From Streptomyces oceani (GTDB taxonomy: Bacteria > Actinomycetota > Actinomycetes > Streptomycetales > Streptomycetaceae): a stretch of 44,356 bases of DNA. Positions within the stretch are counted from its first letter, which is position 1. Each line of letters begins with the position of its first letter. Positions 26,589 to 37,629 of the stretch are shown here, one piece after another. The notes beneath the pieces are model-generated. The model did not search any database. It had not been told where the DNA came from and saw only the letters and a program-made list of their open reading frames with translations. The DNA lies in the NCBI RefSeq assembly GCF_001751245.1, contig NZ_LJGU01000119.1, positions 53,708 to 98,063 on the forward strand, in the 5' to 3' direction. The position numbers and the translations under genes are program-made.

Positions 26589-29500
26589 TCACGGTGGCGG
26601 GCCCTGCGTGCTGCTCGCCGATCGTAGCGAGGAGCCCAACTCGGTGCGGGAGCGGACGCCGAGTTTGCGGTAGACACGCGTCAGCGCCGCCTCGATCGTC
26701 TTGACGCTCAGGAACATCTGCGTCGCCACCTCCTGATTGGTGGCCCCGTCACCGACCAGCCACGCGATCCGCTGCTCGTTGGCCGACAGCGCGGCGAAGC
26801 CCTCCGGGGTTCGAGTACCCGACGGGCCGCCCTCGACCCGTCCGCCACCGGAGGTGTCGAACTCCGCGAGGCTGCGCCCCGCCTGTTCGGCCCAGGGTCG
26901 GGCCTCGCAGCCGGTGAACAGCGTCAGCGCCTCGTGGACGGCTGCCCTGGCCGCCGCGTTACGTCGTCGTCCGCGCTCCACCCGAGCTCGTTCCAACAGG
27001 CAGTGTCCGGTCTCCAGCGGCTGGCCCAGAGCGGTGAAGCGGTCCGCGGCCGCGCCCAGGAAGTCCAGTGCGGCGTCCGGTTCGCCCCGTGCCAGCAGCA
27101 GCGCCGCCTCCGCCCGGTCCAGTTGTGCGGTGACTCCGACCCCGCGTGCGCGGTCCCCGACGGCCGTACGCGCCCGGGCCAACTCCGTCGCCGCGGCCTC
27201 CGGTTGGCCCAGCACCGCCAGGCCGGCCACCAGGTCGCCGTGCCAGCGCAGCGCCAGCGGCGAGTTGAGGCCCTGCTGCCGCTCCAACCGCTGTATCCGG
27301 CGCAACGAACCGACCCCGCCGCGCAGGTCGCCCGTACGCAGCAACGCCTGTGCGCGCACGTGCAGGTGGCGTCCGAGATAGATGGCGTCGCGTTCCTGCT
27401 CGGAGGCCCGGACGCCGCGTTCGGCGTAACCCAGGGCACGCTCGACGCTGCCGCCGGCGAGTTCTGCGACCGCGGCGCAGTGCCAGCCCGGGCCGGGGCT
27501 CAGCGACGCCTCCTCGGAGATCCGTACGGCCCGGTCGGCGAAGTCCAGCGCGTCCCGGCAACGGCCCATCCGCACGGACACCTCGGAGAGGCTGCGCAGC
27601 ACCTGCACGATCTCCTCCCCGCAGCCACGCTCCACCAGCGCCAGCATCCGTAGGAGGTCGGCACGGGCGTCGGTGAGCCGGTCGTCGAACACGGCGAAGC
27701 GGGCGGCGAGGAACCGGGGGGCCGCGTGCAGCCAGCCGTTGAGCGGCGGTTCGGGCAGCCGCAGCGCACGGTCGAGCAGTGCGGTGTAGTCGTCCCGGCC
27801 CATCACCCGCGCCACGGTGGCCTTGCTGACCAGTGCCATCGCCTCACTGATGGGGTCGACGGCGGCGACCGAGTGCTCCAGCGCGCGATCGGCCTCGGTC
27901 TCACAGCGCTCCGGTTGCCCGTCGACGAGTGCGGACCAGGACAGCCGTACCAGCAGCGGCGCCATCAACGCGGGCTCCCCCTCGGCGTCCAGCAGGGCCG
28001 CGGCGAAGATCTCGTCCATCTCGGACAGCCCCTGGCCGGAGAGATCGATCAGGGCGATACGCACGCGTACCCGCTGGTGCCGGGCGGAGTCGGCGTCCAG
28101 CACGGCGTCCGCGGCGCGATGCACCAGCTCCGGCAGGCTCGCGCAGGCCCCGGCCTCGGCGGCGGCGACCAGCCACTCCAGCCGCTCGGCGGCAAGCTCC
28201 GTCGGCGTACGGTCGGCCGCCAGCAGATACAGCTCGGCGGCCATCCGGTGCGCGCCCTGCCGGGAGGCGGTCTCGGCGCTGGTGACCAGGGAACGGGCCA
28301 GCCCGTCGTCCGGTCCGGTGGCGGCCAGCGCGCGGTGTCGGATACGGCTTGCGGCGTCCGGCACGGCCGCTGCCAGCAGGGTGTGCGCCCGCAGGCGGTG
28401 CTCGGCGTCCGCCTGCTCGGCGAGTACGGTCGCCACGGCCGGCGGGGTGAAGTGGAGGCCGCCGGCTTCCTCGAGCAACAGTCCGGCGGCGGTGGCGAGT
28501 CGGATGTCCTCCTCGGCGGTCTCCCGCCCGGCACGGTGCAGCAGCTCGATGGTGGGGCGGGTCGCGCAGGCGGCGAGCAGCAGTGTTTCGACGGACCGGG
28601 TGGGAAGCGTGGCGACTCGTTCGCTGATCAGCGTGTGTACCCGCTGGGGCAGTGGCGCGGGGCGCCAGTGTCGGGGGATGCGGTCGGTGAACGCGCCGCC
28701 CAGGGCGAGAGCGAGCAGCGGGTTTCCGCCCGAGTCGGCGTGCAGCTTGTTGGCGATGCGGGCGGGCAGGCCGTACCGCTCGAAGAGTTCGGCCAGCGCC
28801 TCCGGTGGGAGCGGCGGCACGGGGAGCTGGACGGCGGTCGGGGTGGGTGCCCAGGGTGCGCCGCCCGAATGCGGAGGGGCTGGCTCCGGTGCGGCGGCGC
28901 GCGGGGAGGGGACAGCGGCGGTGCGCGGGGGCCGTTCCTCGTGCTGGTGCTGCGTGTCGTGCGGGGTGTGGCTGTTGGCGCGGCTGCGGGGGTGGGCGCC
29001 GCCGGTGGTCCGGGTGCTGTGCGTGTCGTGGCTGCCGTGGTTGGCGTGCGGCTTCGGTCCTTCCCGGCCGTTGCCTCGACCGCTCGTCAGGCCCGGTGCG
29101 GCGGGCCAGCGTCCCGCGATGACGGCTCGTACGCCCTGACCCGCGAGCCGACGGGTGGCGTACCGGATCGCGTCGACGGTGCCGTGGTCCAGCCACTGCG
29201 CGTCGTCGATGAGCAGCAGCACCGGGCTGGTCGCCGAGCAAGCCTCCAGCACCTCGTGGCATACGAGTTCGCGTACGCCCCGGGGCACCGCCGCGGAGCG
29301 GGCGGTGGCCGTGGCCGTGCTGGTGGCAGCTGCGCTGGCAGCGTCCGGGTCGGGGGCGCCGGTGCTGCCGGCGACGCTTCCGTCGGTTGAGGTTAACCGG
29401 ACGGGCCGGTACCCGCGGTCCGAGGGGGCGCTGCCGGGCGGGTACGGCTCTCCGGCAGCGGGTGCGCAGGCGTGCACGGATCCGGACGGCGGGACGTATC

Positions 29501-29999
29501 CGGGCAGCCGCAGATCGCGCACTTCGGCGCGTCGTGCCTCGGGCAGGCCGCCCAACCGCTCCTCGGGGATCTGTCCCAACAGGTCGGCCAGACCCGCGTA
29601 CGGAATCCAGCGCTCGGTCTCCACCCCGGTCGCGTGCAGGACGAGTTCACCACGGGAGCCCGCCGTCGTGCTGACTGCCTCCAGCACGGCCGTCTTCCCG
29701 ATGCCGCTGGGGCCGGTCAGTACCACGCTGACGTTGGCGGCCAGTCGCGTCTCCACGGAGGCGAGCAGTGCCGTACGGCCGACCAGCTGGGGGTGACTGG
29801 TCAGCGATGGGGTCGTCCCAGCCGGTGTGCCGGCTGTGTTGGCCGCGGCGGTGCTGGACATGCCGGACGTGCCGGCCGCGTTGGTCGTGCCGGACGTGCC
29901 GAACCCGGCGCCTGGGGCGGCTGCGTACGGACTGTGCGGTGCGTCGTCGATGGCGATGGGTTCCCCCTCCGGAAGTGAGCGGGGCATCGCGCTGACCAT
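26589..29999 (-). CDS. LAL-family (large LuxR) transcriptional regulator
   Basis: About 1,136 residues from the ATG at 29999 (TTG 30023 and ATG 29987 are alternatives; no start has a clear ribosome site). An Ala/Thr/Gly-rich N terminus (to about 72) precedes an AAA-type ATPase module: Walker A GPSGIGKT at 96-103, Walker B LLLIDDAQW at about 261-269. Two low-complexity insertions, about 172-240 and 303-384 (His/Thr/Pro-rich), interrupt it. A long alpha-helical repeat region follows, ending in a LuxR helix-turn-helix at about 1067-1130 (LSANEQRIAWLVGDGATNQE, then VKTIEAALTRVYRKLGVRSR). Leu202 is encoded by TTA (29394-29396), implying bldA dependence. Likely an ATP-gated activator; targets unknown, the neighbouring peptidases being candidates. 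Confidence 0.88.
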   Translation of the reverse strand: MVSAMPRSLPEGEPIAIDDAPHSPYAAAPGAGFGTSGTTNAAGTSGMSSTAAANTAGTPAGTTPSLTSHPQLVGRTALLASVETRLAANVSVVLTGPSGIGKTAVLEAVSTTAGSRGELVLHATGVETERWIPYAGLADLLGQIPEERLGGLPEARRAEVRDLRLPGYVPPSGSVHACAPAAGEPYPPGSAPSDRGYRPVRLTSTDGSVAGSTGAPDPDAASAAATSTATATARSAAVPRGVRELVCHEVLEACSATSPVLLLIDDAQWLDHGTVDAIRYATRRLAGQGVRAVIAGRWPAAPGLTSGRGNGREGPKPHANHGSHDTHSTRTTGGAHPRSRANSHTPHDTQHQHEERPPRTAAVPSPRAAAPEPAPPHSGGAPWAPTPTAVQLPVPPLPPEALAELFERYGLPARIANKLHADSGGNPLLALALGGAFTDRIPRHWRPAPLPQRVHTLISERVATLPTRSVETLLLAACATRPTIELLHRAGRETAEEDIRLATAAGLLLEEAGGLHFTPPAVATVLAEQADAEHRLRAHTLLAAAVPDAASRIRHRALAATGPDDGLARSLVTSAETASRQGAHRMAAELYLLAADRTPTELAAERLEWLVAAAEAGACASLPELVHRAADAVLDADSARHQRVRVRIALIDLSGQGLSEMDEIFAAALLDAEGEPALMAPLLVRLSWSALVDGQPERCETEADRALEHSVAAVDPISEAMALVSKATVARVMGRDDYTALLDRALRLPEPPLNGWLHAAPRFLAARFAVFDDRLTDARADLLRMLALVERGCGEEIVQVLRSLSEVSVRMGRCRDALDFADRAVRISEEASLSPGPGWHCAAVAELAGGSVERALGYAERGVRASEQERDAIYLGRHLHVRAQALLRTGDLRGGVGSLRRIQRLERQQGLNSPLALRWHGDLVAGLAVLGQPEAAATELARARTAVGDRARGVGVTAQLDRAEAALLLARGEPDAALDFLGAAADRFTALGQPLETGHCLLERARVERGRRRNAAARAAVHEALTLFTGCEARPWAEQAGRSLAEFDTSGGGRVEGGPSGTRTPEGFAALSANEQRIAWLVGDGATNQEVATQMFLSVKTIEAALTRVYRKLGVRSRTELGSSLRSASSTQGPPP

Positions 30000-30121
30000 A
30001 GCTATCCGGAATGCGGGACTCAATGGTCGCTCTGTAGTTTTTACTCAGTAGTAGGCCGTGCGGCGACGGGGGCGGGCGCCGGGTCAGCACTCGTCCACCC
30101 GTCGCCTCCAAACCGCTGGGC

Positions 30122-30161
30122 GAGTAGCGGGGGCTGGTGGCGAACCAGCACCCCGCTACTC
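30122..30161 (-). terminator. Terminator of S8 protease gene
   Basis: Seventeen base pairs with one bulged A: GAGTAGCGGGG plus GCTGGT (30122-30138) against ACCAGC plus CCCCGCTACTC (30144-30161), loop GGCGA. It begins 12 bases after the protease stop and separates it from the LAL gene on the same strand. Confidence 0.8.
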
Positions 30162-30173
30162 ACGGCGCGCCGG

Positions 30174-31397
30174 TCAGCTCACCACCCGCAGCAGCTGGTT
30201 CGGAGAACCGCTGCCGGGGTAGCCGACCGCACCGTCCACGGCGTCCGTCACCAGCTGGTCCCGGATCTGCCGCGGGGACCAGGAGGGATTCGCCCCGGCC
30301 AACAGCGCCGCCGCGCCGGCGACGTGTGGTGCGGCCATGGACGTACCGCTGATGGTGTTGCGGTCCGTGTCACTGCCGATCCAGGCCGAGGTGATGTTGC
30401 TGCCCGGGGCGAACAGGTCCAGACAGCGACCGTAGTTGGAGAAGGATGATCTGTTGTCATTGCGCTGGGTCGCGCCCACGGTGATCGCCTCGGGCACCCT
30501 GGCCGGCGAGCTGTTGCAGGCGTTGGTGTTCGCGTTGCCGGCGGCCACAGCGTAGGTCACGCCGGACCCGATGGACCGGGATACCGCCTGGTCCAGAGTG
30601 GCGGAGGCACCGCCACCCAGGCTCATGTTGGCGACCGACGGGCCGGTAGCGCGCTGCGTCACCCAGTCCACCCCGGCGACCACACCGGAGGTGGTACCGC
30701 TGCCCTGACAGTTGAGCACCTTGACGGCGACGAGCTGGGTCTGTTTGGCGACGCCGTAGTCCGTGCCGCCGGTGGTACCGGCGACGTGGGTACCGTGACC
30801 GTTGCAGTCGGTGTTGTTGCCGTCGACGGTGTTCGTGCCCCAGCTGGCCCGGCTGCCGAAGTCCTCATGGCTGACTCGGATCCCGGTGTCGATGACGTAC
30901 GTGGTCACGCCCGAGGACGTCTCCGGATAGGTGTAGCGGCCGTCCAAGCCCGCCGTATCGACCCGATCCAACCCCCAGGACGGCGGGTTCGTCTGGGTCC
31001 CGAGCGCACGCATCCGCTGGTCGGCTTCCACGCGGGCGACGGACGGGTCGGCGGCGAGCGCACGCGCCGAGGTCTCGTCCGTCTCGACGGCGAAGCCGTT
31101 CAACGCCGCGGAATACACTCGGGTTACCTCGCCGCCGTACTCGGAGGCGAGGCCCTGGGAGCGTGCGGACACTCCGGCGGCGGAGAGTTCGCCGGTGTCC
31201 TCGAGAGTGACCACGTACTGCCCGTCGATTCGCTCCGGGCTCTCCGCCGCCAGAATCCGGCCCCGCTCAGCTGATTGCGGAGCGTCGGCGTGCGCCGGGC
31301 TGGCCATCGAAGCCCCGACGAGCATGGCGGCCACCGAGGTCGCGACGAGCGCGCTCTTGGCGATTAGGTGTCTTCGGATGGGGGTTGGCTGATACAT
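30174..31397 (-). CDS. Secreted S8 subtilisin-like serine protease
   Basis: A 407-residue pre-pro-protease. A Sec signal peptide (basic IRRHLIAKS, hydrophobic core to about 30, cleavage near ASPAHA-DA at 37) is followed by an I9 inhibitor prodomain (about 58-129, YVVTLEDTG start). The proteinase-K-like catalytic domain has Asp170 (VIDTG), His201 (NGHGTHVAG), oxyanion Asn288 (AAGN) and Ser353 (SGTSMAAPH), all intact, plus several cysteines that could form disulfides. The ATG has GAGGAAG upstream. Exported through SecY; degrades extracellular protein. Adjacent to a secreted aminopeptidase on the same strand, suggesting joint peptide utilisation. Confidence 0.95.
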   Translation of the reverse strand: MYQPTPIRRHLIAKSALVATSVAAMLVGASMASPAHADAPQSAERGRILAAESPERIDGQYVVTLEDTGELSAAGVSARSQGLASEYGGEVTRVYSAALNGFAVETDETSARALAADPSVARVEADQRMRALGTQTNPPSWGLDRVDTAGLDGRYTYPETSSGVTTYVIDTGIRVSHEDFGSRASWGTNTVDGNNTDCNGHGTHVAGTTGGTDYGVAKQTQLVAVKVLNCQGSGTTSGVVAGVDWVTQRATGPSVANMSLGGGASATLDQAVSRSIGSGVTYAVAAGNANTNACNSSPARVPEAITVGATQRNDNRSSFSNYGRCLDLFAPGSNITSAWIGSDTDRNTISGTSMAAPHVAGAAALLAGANPSWSPRQIRDQLVTDAVDGAVGYPGSGSPNQLLRVVS

Positions 31398-31806
31398 GGC
31401 GTCTTCCTCACTTCGGATCGGTCATGTACGCGGTGTGGGGGGTGCGCCCCGGCGGCGGTACGAGGCCGTACGAACTGGCGTGCTCGCGGCTCGTGCCGGC
31501 CGCCGGTGATGACGTCCGGTCGGAGGGTGGGGGGTGTGGTGGCGCGTTGCGCTGGTGTCGGTGGTGACGAGGGGCTGTGGCGGAGTGGGCGGTGGTACGT
31601 CGTGCGGGGGGCTTGCGCTGCTGCTCCTCGTGAGTCCTCACGAACGCTGCGGTACGGACCCGGCGGTGTGGGGGGAACGCCCGGTGGGGGGCCGCCCGAT
31701 GGCAGGTGCTGGTCGGGCACTGCCACCGGGCGGACAGGCGCCCGGGTGACGGCGTGGTCCCTCGGCCGGGAGGCGAGCCGACGACCATGGCCGGGCCGCC
31801 GTGTCC
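31398..31806 (-). other. GT-rich spacer upstream of S8 protease
   Basis: No convincing gene on either strand. The plus strand is markedly G-rich and C-poor, with G-runs near 31520-31540 and 31660-31700, so the protease leader (minus strand) is C-rich. The protease promoter should be here, but no clear -35/-10 pair was seen. Confidence 0.5.
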
Positions 31807-31828
31807 GTACCGCAGCGTGGCTGCGTAC
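31807..31828 (-). terminator. Hairpin after aminopeptidase gene
   Basis: GTAC plus GCAGC (31807-31816, one bulged C) pairs with GCTGC plus GTAC (31820-31828) around a GTG loop. It starts 8 bases after the M28 stop codon. Confidence 0.45.
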
Positions 31829-31836
31829 CGCTTGGG

Positions 31837-32985
<1,149 letters not shown>

Positions 32986-33034
32986 TCACCCACCCTCCCT
33001 CAGCCGCCCCTTCTCGCTCCGGAATTCGCGCGCT

Positions 33035-33525
33035 CTGGCACCGGAGCAGATCCAGGACTGGCTGCGGATACTCGCCGATCACCTCAAGGCGAGTGTGCAG
33101 ATCGGCAAGGCACCGTCACCGGACTCCCCACGGACACACTGGGAGTGGCACGCTCGCTTCCCGGAGCTGGGGCAGTTGCTAGTCGGCTGGTTCAGCCAGG
33201 ACCTGCCGGACGAGTTCGACGACCTCGAGGCCGTCCTCACGGACTACCTGACCGGCACGGACCGCCACCTGGTCGCCCGATTGGCCGGGGAGCTGGCCGA
33301 ACTCCTCGTGCTGGACCTGGAGGAGAGCGAGTACGCGCTCGCCCTCGCAGAACTCGGCGCCGAGGTGATCCGCCGCAGCCGTACTCGCACAGCGGCTGGC
33401 TCGCGCTGCTCGCTGGCCGACTCGCCGCGCCCCGTCCCGATACGGCCCGCCGTCGGCGGAGTGACCAAGCTCCCCGCAACCTTGGTGCGGCCCGGGATCA
33501 GCCGAAGAAGGCGGAGGCGAAGTAG
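33035..33525 (+). pseudogene. Frameshifted CdiI-like immunity protein gene
   Basis: From CTG 33035 the frame reads LAPEQIQDWLRILADHLKAS, then HWEWHARFPELGQLLVGWFS and the ELAELLVLDLEESEYALALA region, resembling the contact-dependent growth inhibition immunity (CdiI_2-like) family of streptomycetes. After the codons for GAEV near 33366 the family-like continuation DPPQPYSHSGWLALLAGRL is found one frame over, as if a single G had been lost from GAGGTGATCC. No start codon with a ribosome site precedes the N-terminal homology; the first usable GTG (33095) would cut into the domain. Thus probably a dead gene, unless the shift is a sequencing error. No toxin gene is nearby. Confidence 0.6.
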
Positions 33526-33629
33526 AGGACGAAGCCCCACAGCGGCAGGACCAGGGCCACCAGCAAGCCGGCGAGGCAGCCCAGCCGGGTGAACCAGGTG
33601 TCGTCGGTGCCCTCCCTGTGCTGCCGCAT
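33498..33629 (-). CDS. Small 43-residue membrane protein
   Basis: Reads MRQHREGTDDTWFTRLGCLA, then GLLVALVLPLWGFVLYFASA and FFG. One long hydrophobic helix (about residues 17-42) follows a charged head. All but one codon end in G or C, which strongly supports coding. No clear ribosome site is seen before the ATG. It lies 66 bases downstream of the 274-residue anchored protein on the same strand and may be co-transcribed with it. It overlaps the tail of the immunity relic on the other strand. Function unknown. Confidence 0.6.
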   Translation of the reverse strand: MRQHREGTDDTWFTRLGCLAGLLVALVLPLWGFVLYFASAFFG

Positions 33630-33695
33630 GACCGGAGACTGTCACGTTCGGCGCGGGACAGCGAGCGCCGCCCCGAGCCCCGAGCCTCGTCCGCC

Positions 33696-34520
33696 TCAGC
33701 CCCCCGCCCCGTCCGCCTCGGCCGCCGCCTTGCCGCGCGCCAGCACCCGGTTGTATCCGAACTTCGAGCCGTCCAGGGCCGTTTGCTTCGCCTTCGCGTC
33801 GTCCTTGCCGGCCGGCTCGCCGTTGGTGTGCCCGGCGATGGTGAAGAAGGCGTAGCGCCCCAGCGCGTTGACGGTCGTACGACAGGTCACGGTGCGGCAG
33901 AAGCTCGGGACGTCGCCACCGGCGAGCGAGGTGACGTTCGGTCGGTAGCCGTCCTTCACGGCCGTGGCTCTCCCAGTTGAGTCGAAGACCGCGACGCCGA
34001 GCGTGAAGGCCAGCCCGTCCCGCTCGTACGTGGCGCGGAAGAGCCGCTGGCAGTCCTGCTCCCGCAGTACGGCACCCAGCCCCGACTGGGCGTTCGAGGC
34101 GCACTTCCGGGTGGCGTCGGTGGCGGCCCGGGTGTATTGCCTGCCGTTGACCAGCATCGACTCGTCCGGGAACAGCGTCTTCGCCGACAGCGGCGCGGTG
34201 TCCTTCTCCGGGCTGGCGAGATAGTCCTCCGGTGGTGCCTGCGGCCGGTCCTCCTCGAAGGTCGGCTCGGGCCCGCCGCCAGGGATGTCCTCTGGTTCCG
34301 GCAGCGTGTCCGACGGGCCGGGGGACGGGTCGTCGCCGCTCTCGTTGACCACCGCGACCGCGACGATGCTGGCCACGGCGACCGTGGCCAGCGCGCCTCC
34401 GCCGATCGCCAGCCAGCGCTTACGTCGCCGCTGCCGGCGTTCGGTGTCCGCGGCCAGCGCCGACCAGTCCGGGGTGCCGCCCCCGGGGCCCCATGGCGGG
34501 CCCCCCTGCCCAAAGCTCAT
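33696..34520 (-). CDS. Anchored extracytoplasmic protein, unknown function
   Basis: A 274-residue protein. A Gly/Pro-rich cytoplasmic start is followed by a very basic RRQRRRKRW and one transmembrane helix (about 37-59), then a Pro/Glu/Asp-rich linker (62-110) and an extracytoplasmic domain (about 111-265). The domain has four cysteines (140, 157, 208, 213) likely forming two disulfides, with NGRQYTRAATDATRKCASNA and NALGRYAFFTIAGHTNG as recognisable blocks seen in other actinobacterial hypothetical proteins. The ATG at 34520 has AGGA 8 bases upstream; the longer frame is not used. The role is unknown. Confidence 0.8.
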   Translation of the reverse strand: MSFGQGGPPWGPGGGTPDWSALAADTERRQRRRKRWLAIGGGALATVAVASIVAVAVVNESGDDPSPGPSDTLPEPEDIPGGGPEPTFEEDRPQAPPEDYLASPEKDTAPLSAKTLFPDESMLVNGRQYTRAATDATRKCASNAQSGLGAVLREQDCQRLFRATYERDGLAFTLGVAVFDSTGRATAVKDGYRPNVTSLAGGDVPSFCRTVTCRTTVNALGRYAFFTIAGHTNGEPAGKDDAKAKQTALDGSKFGYNRVLARGKAAAEADGAGG

Positions 34521-34675
34521 GGCCGGTATCCTAGCTCGCTCCTTTCGGCCGGGAAGGCGCCGTGAGGACGCGCGACCGGGAGGTAGGCCACCGGGCGGAA
34601 CCGGTGAGAACCGGGGCGAGCCGGCGGCGGACACGCGGCCCACGCGGCCGTGAAGCTCGTCCTACGGCCTGGCCG

Positions 34676-35413
34676 TTAGCCGTCCCGAAGCCGGACTACC
34701 GCGCGGTCGGTCGTAGGGTCGTGCTCCAACCTCACGTACTGGCCGAGGACGGCCAGGGCGACGAGGCAGGCGCTCATCTCCAAACCCTCCTCCACGATCG
34801 TTCCCAGCATGAGCGTGGTGCTGTGACCGTTCGCGTGCGCCCAGCCGTTGAACGTCTCGGTGAGCAGTGCCCCGCCCAGATACACCGCGAGTGCGCCCAG
34901 CAGCCCGTAGCGCAGGTCGCGTGGGAGCTTCCGAGCCCACAGCACTGCGCACCAGGTGCCCGCCGTCGCGAGGATCGCGCCGGGCAGCACCCAGGCATGC
35001 GTGGGCGGCGAGACTCCCGCCCACTCCTTCCACGACTGACCGACCTCGCCGAGGCGCTCGTGTAACGCGGCCGTCTCGTCCAGGCTGAGCAGCGCGGTGG
35101 CGGCGCCGAGGCCCAGCCAGGACATCCGCCCGGGGCGTGTGCCGGGCCCGCTGAGTAACGCGGCGGTAAGCGCCATGCCCGTCACGGCCAGCAGCAACGT
35201 GTTGTTCCACCAGGTGGCCAGGTTGGCCTCAAGGTCAACGTTCACCAACCTGCGGACGATCGGGATGGGGTCGTACCGGTTGTAGGCGCGGGTGGCGAGG
35301 TCGGCGACGAGCACGGTCGCGGTGGCACCCGTGGCGAGCCTCAGGACGCGATGGGTGGGCGGTCTCGCGGGCTCACCCCCGACGGGTCGGTCGTGGGTTC
35401 GATGTTCTGTCAT
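34676..35413 (-). CDS. Polytopic membrane protein with acidic/His motifs
   Basis: A 245-residue protein from the ATG at 35413 (ATG 35440 is an alternative; neither has a clear ribosome site). About six hydrophobic segments: roughly 24-40, 69-88, 97-113, 140-160, 168-186 and 212-227. Conserved-looking polar residues lie at the membrane: LDETAALHE (Asp112, Glu113, His118, Glu119), TETFNGWAHANGH (Glu186, His193, His197) and VEEGLEM (Glu208, Glu209, Glu212). Similar DE...HE plus EExxE patterns occur in uncharacterised bacterial membrane proteins and would suit a metal site; this is inference. Divergent from the ABC-F gene. Confidence 0.75.
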   Translation of the reverse strand: MTEHRTHDRPVGGEPARPPTHRVLRLATGATATVLVADLATRAYNRYDPIPIVRRLVNVDLEANLATWWNNTLLLAVTGMALTAALLSGPGTRPGRMSWLGLGAATALLSLDETAALHERLGEVGQSWKEWAGVSPPTHAWVLPGAILATAGTWCAVLWARKLPRDLRYGLLGALAVYLGGALLTETFNGWAHANGHSTTLMLGTIVEEGLEMSACLVALAVLGQYVRLEHDPTTDRAVVRLRDG

Positions 35414-35509
35414 GCACGCGGACGTTAGCGGTTCGATCATAGGACGAAGCGCCCGGGGTGTCCCGTATGGTGCACTGCCATCAGATCTCCCGTCACCGCG
35501 AGTACGGGG

Positions 35510-35536
35510 ATGAAGTGGACCCACACGTCGGGCTGA
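35510..35536 (+). CDS. Possible leader peptide upstream of ABC-F gene
   Basis: An eight-codon frame, MKWTHTSG, with a GGGG just before the ATG, lies 117 bases upstream of the ABC-F gene. Nearby, GCGAG / CTCGC repeats (about 35597-35620) could form a stem. Antibiotic-responsive ABC-F genes are often controlled by such leader peptides, but the match is generic and short frames occur by chance. Confidence 0.2.
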   Translation: MKWTHTSG

Positions 35537-35653
35537 AGAGGGAACCGCGCCGCCGGTGCTTCGCCTCCCGAGCGGGAAGGGGTCCGCCCAGTCGGAGCGA
35601 GGTCCTCAGAACTCGCTTGGCCCTGGCCGTGGACCCCGAGAGAATCCGGTCCC

Positions 35654-37306
<1,653 letters not shown>

Positions 37307-37389
37307 CTGGCGGGCGAGTGCGGCGTCGAGGAGCGTCGGCATCGGGTACGAGCGACCGGCGGCGAGCCGAGCATGTGCGGCACCCGCTT

Positions 37390-37418
37390 TTGACCGCGCT
37401 TCGGCGTGCCGGTAAGCT
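37390..37418 (+). promoter_or_regulatory. rplM-rpsI promoter
   Basis: TTGACC (37390-37395) and TAAGCT (37413-37418) with a 17-base spacer form a near-canonical housekeeping promoter. It would give a leader of about 205 nt before rplM. Confidence 0.7.
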
Positions 37419-37570
37419 CCTGGATCGTTGTGTGTATTGGCTTTCTCATTCTCACGTGAGGGGCTCTTACACCGGCCCACTGGCTGATGACCAGTGACCA
37501 GCACTCGGTTGCGTCGCCGAGGTGCGGTCTGCGCTGTCGTGATCTGTCAGGTGGCCTTGTCAGGACCCCA

Positions 37571-37597
37571 CTCCCGGGCCCGCGTGGCGCGGGGGAG
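37571..37597 (+). promoter_or_regulatory. rplM leader hairpin
   Basis: CCCGCG-TGG-CGCGGG (37579-37593), with outer CTCC / GGAG pairing (37571-37574, 37594-37597) and a GGG bulge, ends 32 bases before the rplM start. L13 leaders are regulatory in some bacteria; here this is inference. Confidence 0.4.
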
Positions 37598-37629
37598 ACC
37601 CACTCACCGAAGAAGCGAAGGCTACGACC

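Noticed and set aside
27726..29390. A 554-codon frame opposite the LAL gene
   Set aside because: The minus strand carries clear ATPase and LuxR motifs; this frame is Gly/Arg/Gln-rich antisense reading.
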